From assembly GCA_903822175.1 (NCBI GenBank), contig CAIJOB010000002.1:1-64000 (forward strand): a stretch of 64,000 nucleotides of DNA, written 5' to 3'. Under the pieces are notes generated by a model. It made no database searches and was not told the DNA's origin. It worked only from the letters and a program-made list of their open reading frames with translations. Source of the stretch: an uncultured Alphaproteobacteria bacterium. Its GTDB lineage: Bacteria; Pseudomonadota; Alphaproteobacteria; Caulobacterales; Caulobacteraceae. The position numbers and the translations under genes were made by a program. Shown piece by piece: positions 1 to 10,941 of the stretch (position 1 is the first letter of the stretch; every line of letters begins with the position of its first letter).

Positions 1-1189
<1,189 letters not shown>

Positions 1190-1227
1190 CGGATCCTACC
1201 GGCATTGGTTCATGTGGAACGGTAACT

Positions 1228-1301
1228 TGGAGCGGGTAGCGGGAATCGAACCCGCATATTCAGCTTGGAAGGCTGCTGCTCTACCACTGAGCTATACCCG
1301 C
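1228..1301 (-). tRNA. tRNA-Gly (anticodon TCC)
   Basis: On the minus strand the acceptor arms GCGGGTA and TACCCGC pair over seven bases, followed by T and an encoded CCA. The D-arm GCTCAGTGGTAGAGC and the T-arm GGGTTCGATTCCC are canonical. The anticodon loop CTTCCAA gives anticodon TCC. The gene sits about 40 bp upstream of tuf and about 40 bp downstream of tRNA-Tyr, so the three are probably one transcript. Confidence 0.97.
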
Positions 1302-1339
1302 CAATTCGTAATCTCTCTCTCCGTTCAGGCCGCCGAGCG

Positions 1340-1425
1340 TGGTGGGGGAAGTAGGACTCGAACCTACGAAGGCGTACGCCAGGGGATTTACAGTCCCCCC
1401 CCTTTGCCGCTCGGGACATTCCCCC
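1340..1425 (-). tRNA. tRNA-Tyr (anticodon GTA)
   Basis: The minus-strand acceptor arms GGGGGAA and TTCCCCC pair perfectly and the CCA end is encoded. The anticodon loop CTGTAAA gives anticodon GTA, and the long variable arm makes this a class II tRNA of 86 nt including CCA, as expected for bacterial tRNA-Tyr. It is the first gene of the tRNA-Tyr, tRNA-Gly, tuf run and is divergent from rlmB. Their promoters must lie within the 134 bp between them. Confidence 0.97.
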
Positions 1426-1559
1426 TCGCGCTCGGAGCCATCTCGAGGCCTTCGAACAAAAGGTTTCCGCTGAAGGGTGCGAGCGGCATAAGAGCGCCGA
1501 TCGCAGGGTCCTTACAGGCGGCAACCCGTCCGGGGCCCCAATTTGGAGCGCGTCTTATA

Positions 1560-2360
1560 GTGGCCTCGAACCCCGAACGCAACGACGCCCGAAAGGGCCG
1601 CAACAAGCGGCCTCACGGGCACTTTTCGCGGCGACCGGAGGCGGTGGCGGACGACTGGATCTGGGGCTGGCACGCGGTCGAGGCGGCGCTGGCCAATCCG
1701 CTGCGTGGGCCGGCCGAGCTGATCCTGGCGACACCGGAGCGGATTCGGCAGATCGAGGCGAAGTTCGGCCGCCAGGATGTGATGCAGCAGGCCGACAACC
1801 AGCAGATCGCCCAGCGCCTGCCGCAGGGCTCCGTTCACCAGGGCGTGGCGGTGCGCGGTGCGGTCCTCGAACCCGCCGATCTCGCCGACTTCGAACCCAA
1901 GCCCGGCGCGGTGCTGCTGATGCTCGATTCGGTCACCGACCCGCAGAACGTCGGCGCCATGCTGCGCTCGGCCGCGGCCTTCGGCGCGGCCGGTGTCGTC
2001 CTGCAGGACCGCCACGCGCCGCGCTTCACCGGAGCCCTGGCCAAGGCCGCGGCCGGCGCCGTCGACAAGATCCCGGTGGCCCGGGTGGTCAACCTCTCCC
2101 GCGCGCTCGACGAACTCACCACCGCCGGCTGGCGGGCTGTGGGCCTGGCGGGCGAGGCCGAGCGGACGCTGGGCGAGGTCCTCGACGGGACCCCGACCGT
2201 GCTGGTGATGGGCTCGGAAGGCGAAGGTCTGCGCCGGCTGGTCGCCGAGCACTGCGATGAACTGGCGAAAATCCCCATGCCGGGCAATTTTGAGAGCCTG
2301 AATGTTTCGGCTGCGGCAGCGGTCGCCCTATATGAAGCGTCGAGGCCCCGTACCGCATGA
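1560..2360 (+). CDS. rlmB: 23S rRNA 2'-O-methyltransferase RlmB (SpoU/TrmH family)
   Basis: This SPOUT-fold enzyme is expected to 2'-O-methylate G2251 (E. coli numbering) of 23S rRNA using SAM. I start it at the GTG at 1560, giving 266 aa. The frame stays open upstream to 996, but that part runs antisense to the tRNAs and cannot be coding. The basic N-terminus and an L30e-like substrate-binding domain come first. The three SpoU motifs follow: DSVTDPQNVGAMLRSA near residue 123, LVMGSEGEGLR near 214, and PMPGNFESLNVS near 239. The stop overlaps the start of the next gene by 4 bp, so the two are translationally coupled. Confidence 0.93.
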   Translation: MASNPERNDARKGRNKRPHGHFSRRPEAVADDWIWGWHAVEAALANPLRGPAELILATPERIRQIEAKFGRQDVMQQADNQQIAQRLPQGSVHQGVAVRGAVLEPADLADFEPKPGAVLLMLDSVTDPQNVGAMLRSAAAFGAAGVVLQDRHAPRFTGALAKAAAGAVDKIPVARVVNLSRALDELTTAGWRAVGLAGEAERTLGEVLDGTPTVLVMGSEGEGLRRLVAEHCDELAKIPMPGNFESLNVSAAAAVALYEASRPRTA

Positions 2361-3079
2361 CGCTTCCTGAGATTCTGACGACCGGCGCGGCCACTGCCTT
2401 TGTGCAGATCGTGTTCATCGACCTGGCGCTGGCCGGCGACAACGCCATGGCGGTCGGCATCGTCGCCGCCGGCCTGCCCAAGGCCGAGCGCCGCAAGGCC
2501 ATCGTACTGGGCCTGGGCGCCGCGGTGGTCATGCTGATCGGCTTTGCGCTGATCGCCACCCAACTCCTGAAGGTCGTCGGCCTGTCGCTGGCCGGCGGCT
2601 TCATCCTGCTCTGGGTCTGCTGGAAGATGTGGCGCGACCTGCGCGAACAGGGTCAGCGCAAGATCGCCGAGGGCGAGGCGGCGCTGGAAGGCGAGGCGGT
2701 CGCGATGCACGGTCCGCCCGCCAAGACGCTGGCCCAAGCCCTGCGCCAGATCCTGCTCGCCGACCTCGCGATGTCGCTCGACAATGTGCTGGCTGTCGCC
2801 GGCGCAGCGAAGGGACACCTCGTCGTGCTGGCGCTGGGTCTGCTGCTGTCGATCACCCTGACCGGCCTGGCCGCCGGCTGGATCGCCAAGCTGCTGCACC
2901 GCTTCCGCTGGATCGGCTATGTCGGTCTGGCGATCGTTATCTGGGTGGCTGGCCACATGATCTGGGACGGCACGCGCACCGTCGCCATCGATACCGGCCA
3001 GACCCACCTCTACAACCGCGCCATGCCCGACGCGCTCGACATCCACCCCTCCGAGGTCGTCAAGCGCAAGGCGCAGTAG
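2357..3079 (+). CDS. TerC family integral membrane protein (YjbE type)
   Basis: This 240-residue inner-membrane protein belongs to the TerC family, whose better-studied members export or balance metal ions such as manganese. About six hydrophobic segments are visible, with the two family signatures FIDLALAGDNAMA near residues 19-31 and LADLAMSLDNVLA near 136-148. The paired acidic and asparagine residues in these are thought to form the ion path. It begins inside the rlmB stop codon (ATGA), indicating a two-gene operon. Its stop abuts that of the convergent metG gene with no gap. The substrate cannot be read from sequence. Confidence 0.88.
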   Translation: MTLPEILTTGAATAFVQIVFIDLALAGDNAMAVGIVAAGLPKAERRKAIVLGLGAAVVMLIGFALIATQLLKVVGLSLAGGFILLWVCWKMWRDLREQGQRKIAEGEAALEGEAVAMHGPPAKTLAQALRQILLADLAMSLDNVLAVAGAAKGHLVVLALGLLLSITLTGLAAGWIAKLLHRFRWIGYVGLAIVIWVAGHMIWDGTRTVAIDTGQTHLYNRAMPDALDIHPSEVVKRKAQ

Positions 3080-4888
<1,809 letters not shown>

Positions 4889-4963
4889 GACGGCTCTCGA
4901 AATGAGGAGAAGGCGCGGCTTATAGGCTGGCCGCCCTTGTTCGCCAAAGCTCGCTTTGAGAAA

Positions 4964-5320
4964 TCAGTGAAACGGGCCCTTGAAGACGAAGAAGGCGCCC
5001 AGCGCGATGAAGGCGAACCCCACCGCGTGGTTCACAGTCACCGGCTCCTTCAGCCACATCACCGAGAACACCGCGAAGACCGCCAGGGTGATCACCTCCT
5101 GCATCGCCTTCAGCTCGGCGGGATCATAGACCAGCCGCCCGATCCGGTTGGCGGGCACGGCCAGGCAATATTCGAAGAAGGCGATACCCCAGCTGATCAG
5201 CACGATCAGCCAGATGGCGCGGCGCTCGACGTTCAGCTGGCCGTACCAGGCAAAGGTCATGAAGACGTTCGAGGCGACCAGCAGCAGGATCGGCAGGACG
5301 GCGGTCCAGGTTTGCGACAT
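4964..5320 (-). CDS. DUF486 (DMT-like) small membrane protein
   Basis: This 118-residue protein is nearly all membrane, with four predicted segments and the pattern of the DUF486 family, which is grouped with drug/metabolite transporter-like proteins. The phrases FAWYGQLN and WGIAFFEYCLAVPANRIG are typical of that family. No member has an assigned function that I can apply with confidence. It lies 75 bp downstream of the metG start on the same strand, and nothing nearby suggests a partner. Confidence 0.85.
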   Translation of the reverse strand: MSQTWTAVLPILLLVASNVFMTFAWYGQLNVERRAIWLIVLISWGIAFFEYCLAVPANRIGRLVYDPAELKAMQEVITLAVFAVFSVMWLKEPVTVNHAVGFAFIALGAFFVFKGPFH

Positions 5321-5402
5321 CGGGCGGGGACTCCGGAAAGCACGCAGCTTCGCCGAGCATCCCCTGCCCCGTCGGTTCGCGCCAGTCGTCCGGTAAGGTC
5401 GG

Positions 5403-6557
5403 CTAGGCCGCCAGGCCGCGGGCCTTGCGGCGTTGGCCGCGCACCGCGGTTCCGAGCACGCCGAAGCCCAGGATCATCATCAGCCAGCTGGCCGGCTCGG
5501 GCACGCCGCCGGCGACACCGGGGCCGCCCGGAGGCAGGCCGGGCGGATCGCCGCCACCAGGAGGTGGTGGATCGCCGCCGCCGCCACCGCCCGGCGGGAG
5601 GGGATCCTGTCCGCCGCCGGTCTCGGCGGGCGCCTGGCCGCAGGTGACGAGCGCGCTGACGACACAGATCTTGCCGCCACCGCCGCCCGAACCGCCGGGG
5701 GTCGGGAAGGAGAAGTTGGGAATCGTCGGACCACCGCCGCCGGTCGGGCCGCTGCCTGGCAGGCCAGGCGTTGTCGGGTCGCCGCCGGTCGGTCCTGCGC
5801 CCGGCAGGCCGGGGCCAGTGGACCCACCGCCGCCAGAGCCGTCCGTGCCGCCGGTCGAACCGCCGCCACCACCCGAGCCGCCGCCGCTGGAACCCCCTGT
5901 GGAGCCTCCGGTGGAGCCGCCGATACCGCCGCCGCCGCCGCCGCCGCCGAAGGAGGGGAAACCGCCGCCGCCGTTACCGCCGCCACCGCCGCCGCCAAAG
6001 CCGAAGCCGCCGCCGTCGCTGTTGGAGCCGCCCGCGTCGGCGACCTGGGTCGAGCCGGCGCCCGGCAAGCCGCCGGGCGCGCCGTCGCCGCCTTGGCCGC
6101 CGTCGCCGTTGGCGGGCGCGTTGCCCGGTTGGTGATCGCTGTTGTCCTGACGGTTGGCGCCATTGCCGCCCGGCCCGGCGGCGTAGGAGGCGAGCGTCAT
6201 CAGCCCGTTCTCGCCGTTCGGCATGAAGCCGCTGGACCCAAAGCTGTCGTGGCCGTCGCCCGGGCCATAGGCGCCATGCGGCGCATCCGGCGTCACATTC
6301 TGGGACCCGCCGCCACCACCGCCGCCGCCCGAACCGCCGCCGCTGCCCTGGCCCTCGGTCTGCTGGGTCTCGACGGCCGTGTCACCGCCACCGCCGCCGC
6401 CATTGCTGGCGTACTGGGTATTGTGGGGCGCTTCGTCCTGGTGAGGGTGTTGGCTGCCGCCCGTCGAATAGGCCATAGCGCCCGCCGCGACGAAGGTCGC
6501 GAAGACGGTGGCGAAGAGACGCTTCGCATGTCTCGTTCTGGAACGGGTCGGAACCAT
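5403..6557 (-). CDS. Glycine-rich exported protein with PEPxxW C-terminal sorting signal
   Basis: I place the start at the ATG complementary to 6555-6557 (384 aa). The frame also has an ATG at 6584. A basic N-terminus and a hydrophobic stretch (LFATVFATFVAAGAMA) form a signal peptide. The body is low complexity: long glycine and serine runs with prolines and repeated GLPGAGPTGG-like units. The last 32 residues contain PEPASWLMM, a hydrophobic helix and an Arg/Lys tail, the three-part signal of PEP-CTERM/PEPxxWA proteins processed by an exosortase-type system. This suggests a secreted surface or matrix protein. No exosortase gene is in the window. The function is unknown. Confidence 0.82.
   Translation of the reverse strand: MVPTRSRTRHAKRLFATVFATFVAAGAMAYSTGGSQHPHQDEAPHNTQYASNGGGGGGDTAVETQQTEGQGSGGGSGGGGGGGGSQNVTPDAPHGAYGPGDGHDSFGSSGFMPNGENGLMTLASYAAGPGGNGANRQDNSDHQPGNAPANGDGGQGGDGAPGGLPGAGSTQVADAGGSNSDGGGFGFGGGGGGGNGGGGFPSFGGGGGGGGIGGSTGGSTGGSSGGGSGGGGGSTGGTDGSGGGGSTGPGLPGAGPTGGDPTTPGLPGSGPTGGGGPTIPNFSFPTPGGSGGGGGKICVVSALVTCGQAPAETGGGQDPLPPGGGGGGDPPPPGGGDPPGLPPGGPGVAGGVPEPASWLMMILGFGVLGTAVRGQRRKARGLAA
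5926..5949. repeat. (CCG)8 trinucleotide run inside the glycine-rich gene
   Basis: Eight uninterrupted CCG units on the plus strand encode a run of glycines in the exported protein. Shorter CCG tracts flank it. Such runs can change length in whole codons without breaking the frame. Confidence 0.85.
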
Positions 6558-6721
6558 GGTGTGCACGGTGCAAACATCGTGCAAAAAGGGGAAAAATTCA
6601 ATTATGCGGCGATTATCTTAGTCTTCAGATGAGCTCAGAATTGCTCATTTCTACCAAAATTAACCTTATCTGGGGCTGAAATAGTTCCCGCCGCAGGGGA
6701 ATGCCGAGGATCGAATTCCCC

Positions 6722-8125
6722 TTACAGGGGAGCGACCCGATCGAACCAGGGACGCGCCTGTTCGAGTTGCCCGGCCAGCCGGAAGAGCGTCGCCTCGGCC
6801 CCCATGCGAGCCACGAACTGCAGGCCGATGGGCAGGCCTGACTTGCTCCAGGCCAGTGGCACGGTCATCGCCGGTTGTCCTGTATTATTAAAGGCTTGGG
6901 TATTCGGCATGAAGGCGAACAGCCGCTCGGTGATCTGTTTGGCGTCGGCCAGGACCGAGCCGATCGGAATGGGCGGGCTGCCCAGCGTCGAGAGCAGCAG
7001 AACGTCGTAGGTTTCGAACAATTGCGCCTCCGCACGGGTGTAGGCGTGCAGCGCCTGCAGTCCACGGACGTAGGCCGCGGCAGTAACGGCGCCGCCGCGG
7101 CGATAGGTCGCGAAGGTAATCGCCTCGATTTCACCGGTTTCGATGGCCCTGCCCCGGCGCTCCGCCTCCGCATCAAGATTAGCGGCGATACTCGCGGAGA
7201 TCACCGCGCCTGCCGCCGCCTGCATGGCGGCCACATCGCCGGGGATCGTCGCCTCCTCCACATCGTGGCCGAGGCTTTCGCAGAGCCGCGCCGCCTCGCG
7301 CACCGCCGCCTCGCATTCCGGGTCGATGCCGGGCGCCTGCATGGCGCCGGCGAAGAAGGCGATCTTCAGCCGGCCGGGCTCGCGCGCCGCCTCTTCGGCG
7401 AAGGTGCGCTCAGGCGCGGGCAGGAAGTAGGGGTCGCCGGGCTGCGGGTGGCAGCTGACGTCGAGCAGAACCGCCGAGTCCCGCACCGAGCGGGTGACCG
7501 CGTGCTGGATCGAAGCGCCGGCCCAGCCCTCGCCCACCGGCGCGAACGACACCCGACCCCGCGATGGCTTCATGCCGAACAGGCCGCAGCAGGAAGCCGG
7601 CGTGCGGATCGAGCCGCCACCGTCGCTGGCGTGCGCCGCCGGCACGATGCCCGCCGCCACCGCCGCCGCGGCCCCGCCCGACGAGCCACCGGGCGTGCGC
7701 GACAGGTCCCAGGGATTGCGGCAGACGCCGAGATATTCGGACTCGGTGAAGGGCCACAGGCCGAACTCCGGCGTGTTGGTCTTGCCGAAGATCGACAGGC
7801 CCGCCGCCTTGTAGGCGGTGGTCAGCGCGCTGTCGGCGTCGGCCGTCACCTGCGAGAACAGCCGCGAGCCCATGCTGGTCACGGTCCCGGCCAGCGAGGC
7901 GCCCAGGTCCTTCAGCAGGAACGGAACTCCGCCCAGGGCGCCGGACGCGTGGGTCTCGCCCCGCGCGCGGTCGGTCAGGTCCAGGGTGACCGCGTTGATC
8001 TGCGGATTGACCTGCGCCATCCGGGCGCTCGCCGTTTCCAGCAGCTCGCCCGCGCTGACCTCGCGGCGCGCGACCAGTTCGGCCAGGCCCACGGCGTCGT
8101 GGCGGCGATAGTCTTCGAAGTTCAT
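6722..8125 (-). CDS. Amidase signature family hydrolase
   Basis: This is a 467-residue member of the amidase signature family, which hydrolyses C-N amide bonds with a Ser-cisSer-Lys triad. The lysine sits in GGVPFLLKD (Lys72), the glycine-serine loop is TPGGSSGGAAAA (residues 144-155) and the nucleophile region is DGGGSIRTPAS (Ser172). The start ATG at 8125 was chosen because upstream residues look unlike the family. The sequence resembles general amidases rather than GatA, and no gatB or gatC is adjacent. The substrate is unknown. It is separated by about 100 bp from the broken DUF6134 gene and is not clearly in an operon. Confidence 0.9.
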   Translation of the reverse strand: MNFEDYRRHDAVGLAELVARREVSAGELLETASARMAQVNPQINAVTLDLTDRARGETHASGALGGVPFLLKDLGASLAGTVTSMGSRLFSQVTADADSALTTAYKAAGLSIFGKTNTPEFGLWPFTESEYLGVCRNPWDLSRTPGGSSGGAAAAVAAGIVPAAHASDGGGSIRTPASCCGLFGMKPSRGRVSFAPVGEGWAGASIQHAVTRSVRDSAVLLDVSCHPQPGDPYFLPAPERTFAEEAAREPGRLKIAFFAGAMQAPGIDPECEAAVREAARLCESLGHDVEEATIPGDVAAMQAAAGAVISASIAANLDAEAERRGRAIETGEIEAITFATYRRGGAVTAAAYVRGLQALHAYTRAEAQLFETYDVLLLSTLGSPPIPIGSVLADAKQITERLFAFMPNTQAFNNTGQPAMTVPLAWSKSGLPIGLQFVARMGAEATLFRLAGQLEQARPWFDRVAPL

Positions 8126-8228
8126 GCGGATCACCCTGACTGCTACGCCCGAAGGCAAGCACAGGGCCGCGCGCGAACCAACCCCGCCCGTGCGTCCGGC
8201 GGGGCCTTATCGGCTCGGAGTGGCGAAA

Positions 8229-8918
8229 TCAGACCCGGCGGTACTCGATGACCGACTTGTCGGGGAAGATGGCCTTGAGGCCCGCCCAGATTCCGCCGTC
8301 GTCGTACCATTCGTCCAGGGTCTGCGCCCCGCGGAGGGCGAAGTGGTTGGCGGTGATCTGACTGCCCTTGGCGATGGTCACCGCGTCGCGGCCCATGGGG
8401 TGCGCCGTCAGGTCCAACAGCAGGCCGTCCTGCGGATTGAACAGCTTCCCCGAGAGGGTCGCCTGGTTCCAGTGGGTCAAGGGGCAGGCCTCGATCGGCA
8501 CGGAAAGCGGACCCTTGTTGGTGGTGACATGGACGTCGAAGTCGGTGCGGACAGCGGTCACCGTATCCGCCTCGGTCTTGCCCTTGTCGCGCAGGCTGTG
8601 GCTGCGCATCTCGGCGAAGCGCCCGTCGCGCCAGATCTCCTCGCAGTGATGCTGGTAGTCGAAGACCGTCATGTTGGCGATCTTCATGCTCATCGCCACG
8701 TCGGAGGTGACGGTGATGACGTTGCCCACGACGTTGAAGATCGTCTGGTATTTCCCGAACAGCTTGTTGTTGCGTTAGACGTCGAAGTGCAGGGCATTGC
8801 CCGCCGGCAGCGGAATAGCGGGCCCACCCGCCGCAGCCATGGCCGCGCGCGGCAGGCTCGCCGCTCCCACAGCGGCGATAGCGCCGGTGATCACAGCGCG
8901 ACGATCAAAAGACGTCAT
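8229..8918 (-). pseudogene. DUF6134 family exported protein interrupted by an in-frame TAA
   Basis: Two collinear pieces share one frame. An N-terminal piece begins at the ATG at 8918 with MTSFDRRAVITG, an Arg-Arg exported-protein leader, and ends after HFDV at codon 47. Codon 48 is TAA (complement of 8775-8777). The frame then continues RNNKLFGKYQ through a typical DUF6134 beta-rich domain to 8229. Without the stop the product would be 229 aa. The expected residue at this point is aromatic, so a Tyr codon to TAA change is likely. The downstream part has ATG codons (one at 8729) but no obvious ribosome site or leader. It could be a pseudogene, a sequence error, or less likely readthrough. Confidence 0.8.
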
Positions 8919-9096
8919 TCGACAGCTCCATCCCCAAACCCAGCTTCACCGTGAGAGCTAGACCGCGTCCTGCCCCCTAAGCAACCCAGGTTCGCCCAAT
9001 CAGATTACTGTTCCTTATACGGGCGCCCTTCTTGTTCGGACGAAAGCGGGCTTTGGCTGACATCGCCGCCATTCCTGGCTAAAGGCCTCGCACGGC

Positions 9097-9172
9097 GCCG
9101 GATTAGCTCAGCTGGTAGAGCAGCGGTTTTGTAAACCGAAGGTCGCGGGTTCGAGTCCTGCATCCGGCACCA
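9097..9172 (+). tRNA. tRNA-Thr (anticodon TGT)
   Basis: The acceptor arms GCCGGAT and ATCCGGC pair over seven bases and are followed by ACCA. The D-arm GCTCAGCTGGTAGAGC and T-arm CGGGTTCGAGTCCTG are canonical. The anticodon loop TTTGTAA gives TGT. The gene stands alone and is followed by 479 bp without a recognisable gene. Confidence 0.97.
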
Positions 9173-9651
9173 TCCTGCTTCGCTCCAAGAAGCTTCGCAG
9201 GACAGGTCCCCGCATTGATGGCGAAGCAGGATGCCCTCCGAAGCCTTGGCGAAGGAGGGCCGCCCCAGCTGTTCGGGCCTCAAGAAAGAAAGTCCCGCCG
9301 CGGAAGTTGGGGAGCCAGGCGCCCGCGGCGGGTCGCGCGTTGCGAAGTCACAACAGGCGAAAATGGCAATGGCTCTGCTGACGTGTTCGCCTACGAGCAG
9401 GCCCGCAGCCGGCGCCGCAAACAAGTTCCATACGGTTCTCTTGGCGTTACGGATTCGGCGGCCGGCGTTACAGGCTGTGCGCCTCGCCTACGCACGCGGC
9501 TGAAGACCGGCGCATGGGGCCATGCGGCGAGCGGCGCCGCCAAGGCAGCGCCCGCAGGCCTCCGATTCGGGGTAACGGTTACAGCGGGGATTGAGCCGGC
9601 GGCTCGGCCCCGCGCATCGCCGAAGCCTGGGACGGAGAGCCGATAGACCCC
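9173..9651. other. Gene-poor stretch downstream of tRNA-Thr with small inverted repeats
   Basis: No recognisable gene lies here. Open frames exist on both strands but resemble nothing and lack start signals. Directly after the tRNA, 9173-9202 has TCCTGC and GCAGGA arms. At 9233-9260 the arms GCCCTCC and GGAGGGC enclose an inner GCC-TT-GGC stem, so the RNA could fold into two hairpins that may stabilise or end the tRNA transcript. The rest is GC-rich sequence with no RNase P, SRP or tmRNA landmark that I could find. I see no integrase or tRNA-tail direct repeat. Confidence 0.5.
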
Positions 9652-10104
9652 ATGCGCATCTTCATCGACGCCGACGCCTGTCCGGTGAAGGACGAGACCT
9701 ACAAGGTCGCCGCCCGCTATGGCCTGACGACCACGGTGGTCTCCAACAGTTTCATCGCCATTCCGCCATCTAAGCTAATCGAGCGGATGATCGTCGACGC
9801 TGGGCCCGACGTGGCTGACGACTGGATCGCGGAGCGGTGCGAACCCGGCGATATCGTGGTGACCAACGACATTCCGCTGGCCGAGCGGGTGCTGAAGGCG
9901 GACGGGACGCCGATCGCGCCGAACGGGCGGCTGTTCACGCCCGACAGCATCGGCTCGGCCCTGGCGTCGCGGGCGATCGGCGAGCACATCCGCTCCATGG
10001 GCGAGATCACCGGCGGCCCGAAACCCTTCGGCCCCGCTGACCGCTCGCGGTTCCTGCAGGCGCTGGACGAGGCGGTGAACCGCGAACGGCGCAAACGACG
10101 CTAG
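9652..10104 (+). CDS. UPF0178 (YaiI/YqxD, DUF188) family protein
   Basis: This 150-residue cytoplasmic protein carries the conserved start RIFIDADACPVKDE and the downstream TNDIPLAERVL block of the UPF0178 family, a PIN-like fold with clustered aspartates that suggest metal binding. No biochemical role is established that I can state. A nuclease-like activity is only an inference from the fold. It ends one base before the longest frame of the cytochrome gene and may share a transcript with it. Confidence 0.93.
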   Translation: MRIFIDADACPVKDETYKVAARYGLTTTVVSNSFIAIPPSKLIERMIVDAGPDVADDWIAERCEPGDIVVTNDIPLAERVLKADGTPIAPNGRLFTPDSIGSALASRAIGEHIRSMGEITGGPKPFGPADRSRFLQALDEAVNRERRKRR

Positions 10105-10183
10105 CTTGCGCCCCGTCAGCTTGCGTGGGACCGCCCTGCGCAGGTATGGCGTGGCTCTGCCGTTTCGAGGAGATCCTTCGCCC

Positions 10184-10684
10184 ATGCGCCATCTCGGTTT
10201 GACGCTCACCGCCCTGGCCCTGGCCGCCGTCACGCTGACCGGCTGCAACAAGTCGGCGAGCCCGCCGCCGGCCGCTGACCAGTCCGCCTCGACCGCCGCG
10301 CCGACAGCGATGAGCGACGCCGACAAGGCCAAGGCGTTGGCCGCGCTCCCCGCGCCGTACAACACCGCCGACCTCTCCAACGGCGAATCCAAGTTCGCCC
10401 TCTGCTCGACCTGCCACAGCCTGCCGGCCGGCGCGCCGAACATGACTGGGCCCAACCTGCACGGGATCTTCGGGCGCAAGGCCGCCACGGCGCCGAACTT
10501 CGCCTACTCCGATGTCCTGAAGGCCAGCGGCTGGACCTGGGATGCGGCGCGCATCGACACTTGGATCACCGATCCGAAGGTCGCGCTGCCCGGCACCAAG
10601 ATGACTTTCGCCGGCCTGAAAGACCCGAAGGACCGCACCGACGTGATCGCCTATCTGATGGTGATGACCGGCTTCAAACCCTAG
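10184..10684 (+). CDS. Lipoprotein class I cytochrome c
   Basis: The ATG at 10184 follows a GAGGAG ribosome site and gives 166 aa. The signal peptide ends in a lipobox LTGC with lipid-anchored Cys21. A 40-residue Ala/Pro/Ser linker follows, then a mono-haem domain with CSTCH (Cys74, Cys77, His78) and a likely distal ligand Met140 in LPGTKM. This resembles cytochrome c552/c550-type electron carriers (the family includes CycM-like proteins), but anchored by lipid instead of a helix. It probably shuttles electrons in the periplasm at the membrane. Its redox partners are not nearby. Confidence 0.92.
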   Translation: MRHLGLTLTALALAAVTLTGCNKSASPPPAADQSASTAAPTAMSDADKAKALAALPAPYNTADLSNGESKFALCSTCHSLPAGAPNMTGPNLHGIFGRKAATAPNFAYSDVLKASGWTWDAARIDTWITDPKVALPGTKMTFAGLKDPKDRTDVIAYLMVMTGFKP

Positions 10685-10744
10685 GTCTCTCCAGGCGTAG
10701 GTAGAGTGAGTCGCGCTGACTCAACCTTGACGGGTAGGACTTAA

Positions 10745-10913
10745 GCGCGCATCGTGACTGCGCCGCCTGTTCAGGCTCGACCCTGAGTCCAGGCAGCGCC
10801 CCACCCGGCGCGACCCCATTCGCGTCGGTTCTGCGCGGAATGGGCACGACGTCCCCCACGTCCTCCTGGCGCGCAACCTTTGGGCCTCTCCCGGCGACGG
10901 GGGAGGCCCTTTT
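10745..10913 (+). ncRNA. Candidate structured RNA ending in a rho-independent terminator
   Basis: Between the convergent cytochrome and aldolase genes the plus strand can fold into several hairpins. GCGCCGCCTG near 10760 pairs with CAGGCAGCGC (one mismatch) around an inner TCAGG/CCTGA stem. CCCATTCGCG near 10816 pairs with CGCGGAATGGG with one bulge. The flanking GCGCGC at 10745 and 10869 can close the whole. A strong terminator follows at 10882-10913. TTGACG at about 10728 is a possible -35 element, but the -10 is weak. I cannot match it to a named RNA family. It may instead be a long 3' UTR of the cytochrome transcript. Confidence 0.4.
10882..10913 (+). terminator. Rho-independent terminator
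   Basis: An 11-bp stem (GGGCCTCTCCC with GGGGGAGGCCC, one G-U pair) with a six-base loop GGCGAC is followed by TTTT. The T-run is on the plus strand only, so it ends plus-strand transcription about 200 bp after the cytochrome stop. Confidence 0.75.
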
Positions 10914-10941
10914 CATGAGCGGAATCGGGGACGCGATCGGC

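Noticed and set aside
6649..6665. CtrA-like motif upstream of the glycine-rich gene
   Set aside because: The left half-site has two mismatches (TTCT) and the position is far from the start.
9005..9424. Minus-strand open frame covering tRNA-Thr, and similarly 1210-1524 over tRNA-Gly and tRNA-Tyr
   Set aside because: They contain translated antisense tRNA sequence, a well-known source of false proteins.
9173..9651. Possible RNase P RNA, tmRNA or SRP RNA in the gene-free stretch
   Set aside because: I found none of their conserved core sequences, and the hairpins seen are short.
10745..10913. 6S RNA identity for the structured spacer RNA
   Set aside because: 6S RNA should be one long rod with a central bubble. 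The fold here consists of separate hairpins plus a terminator.
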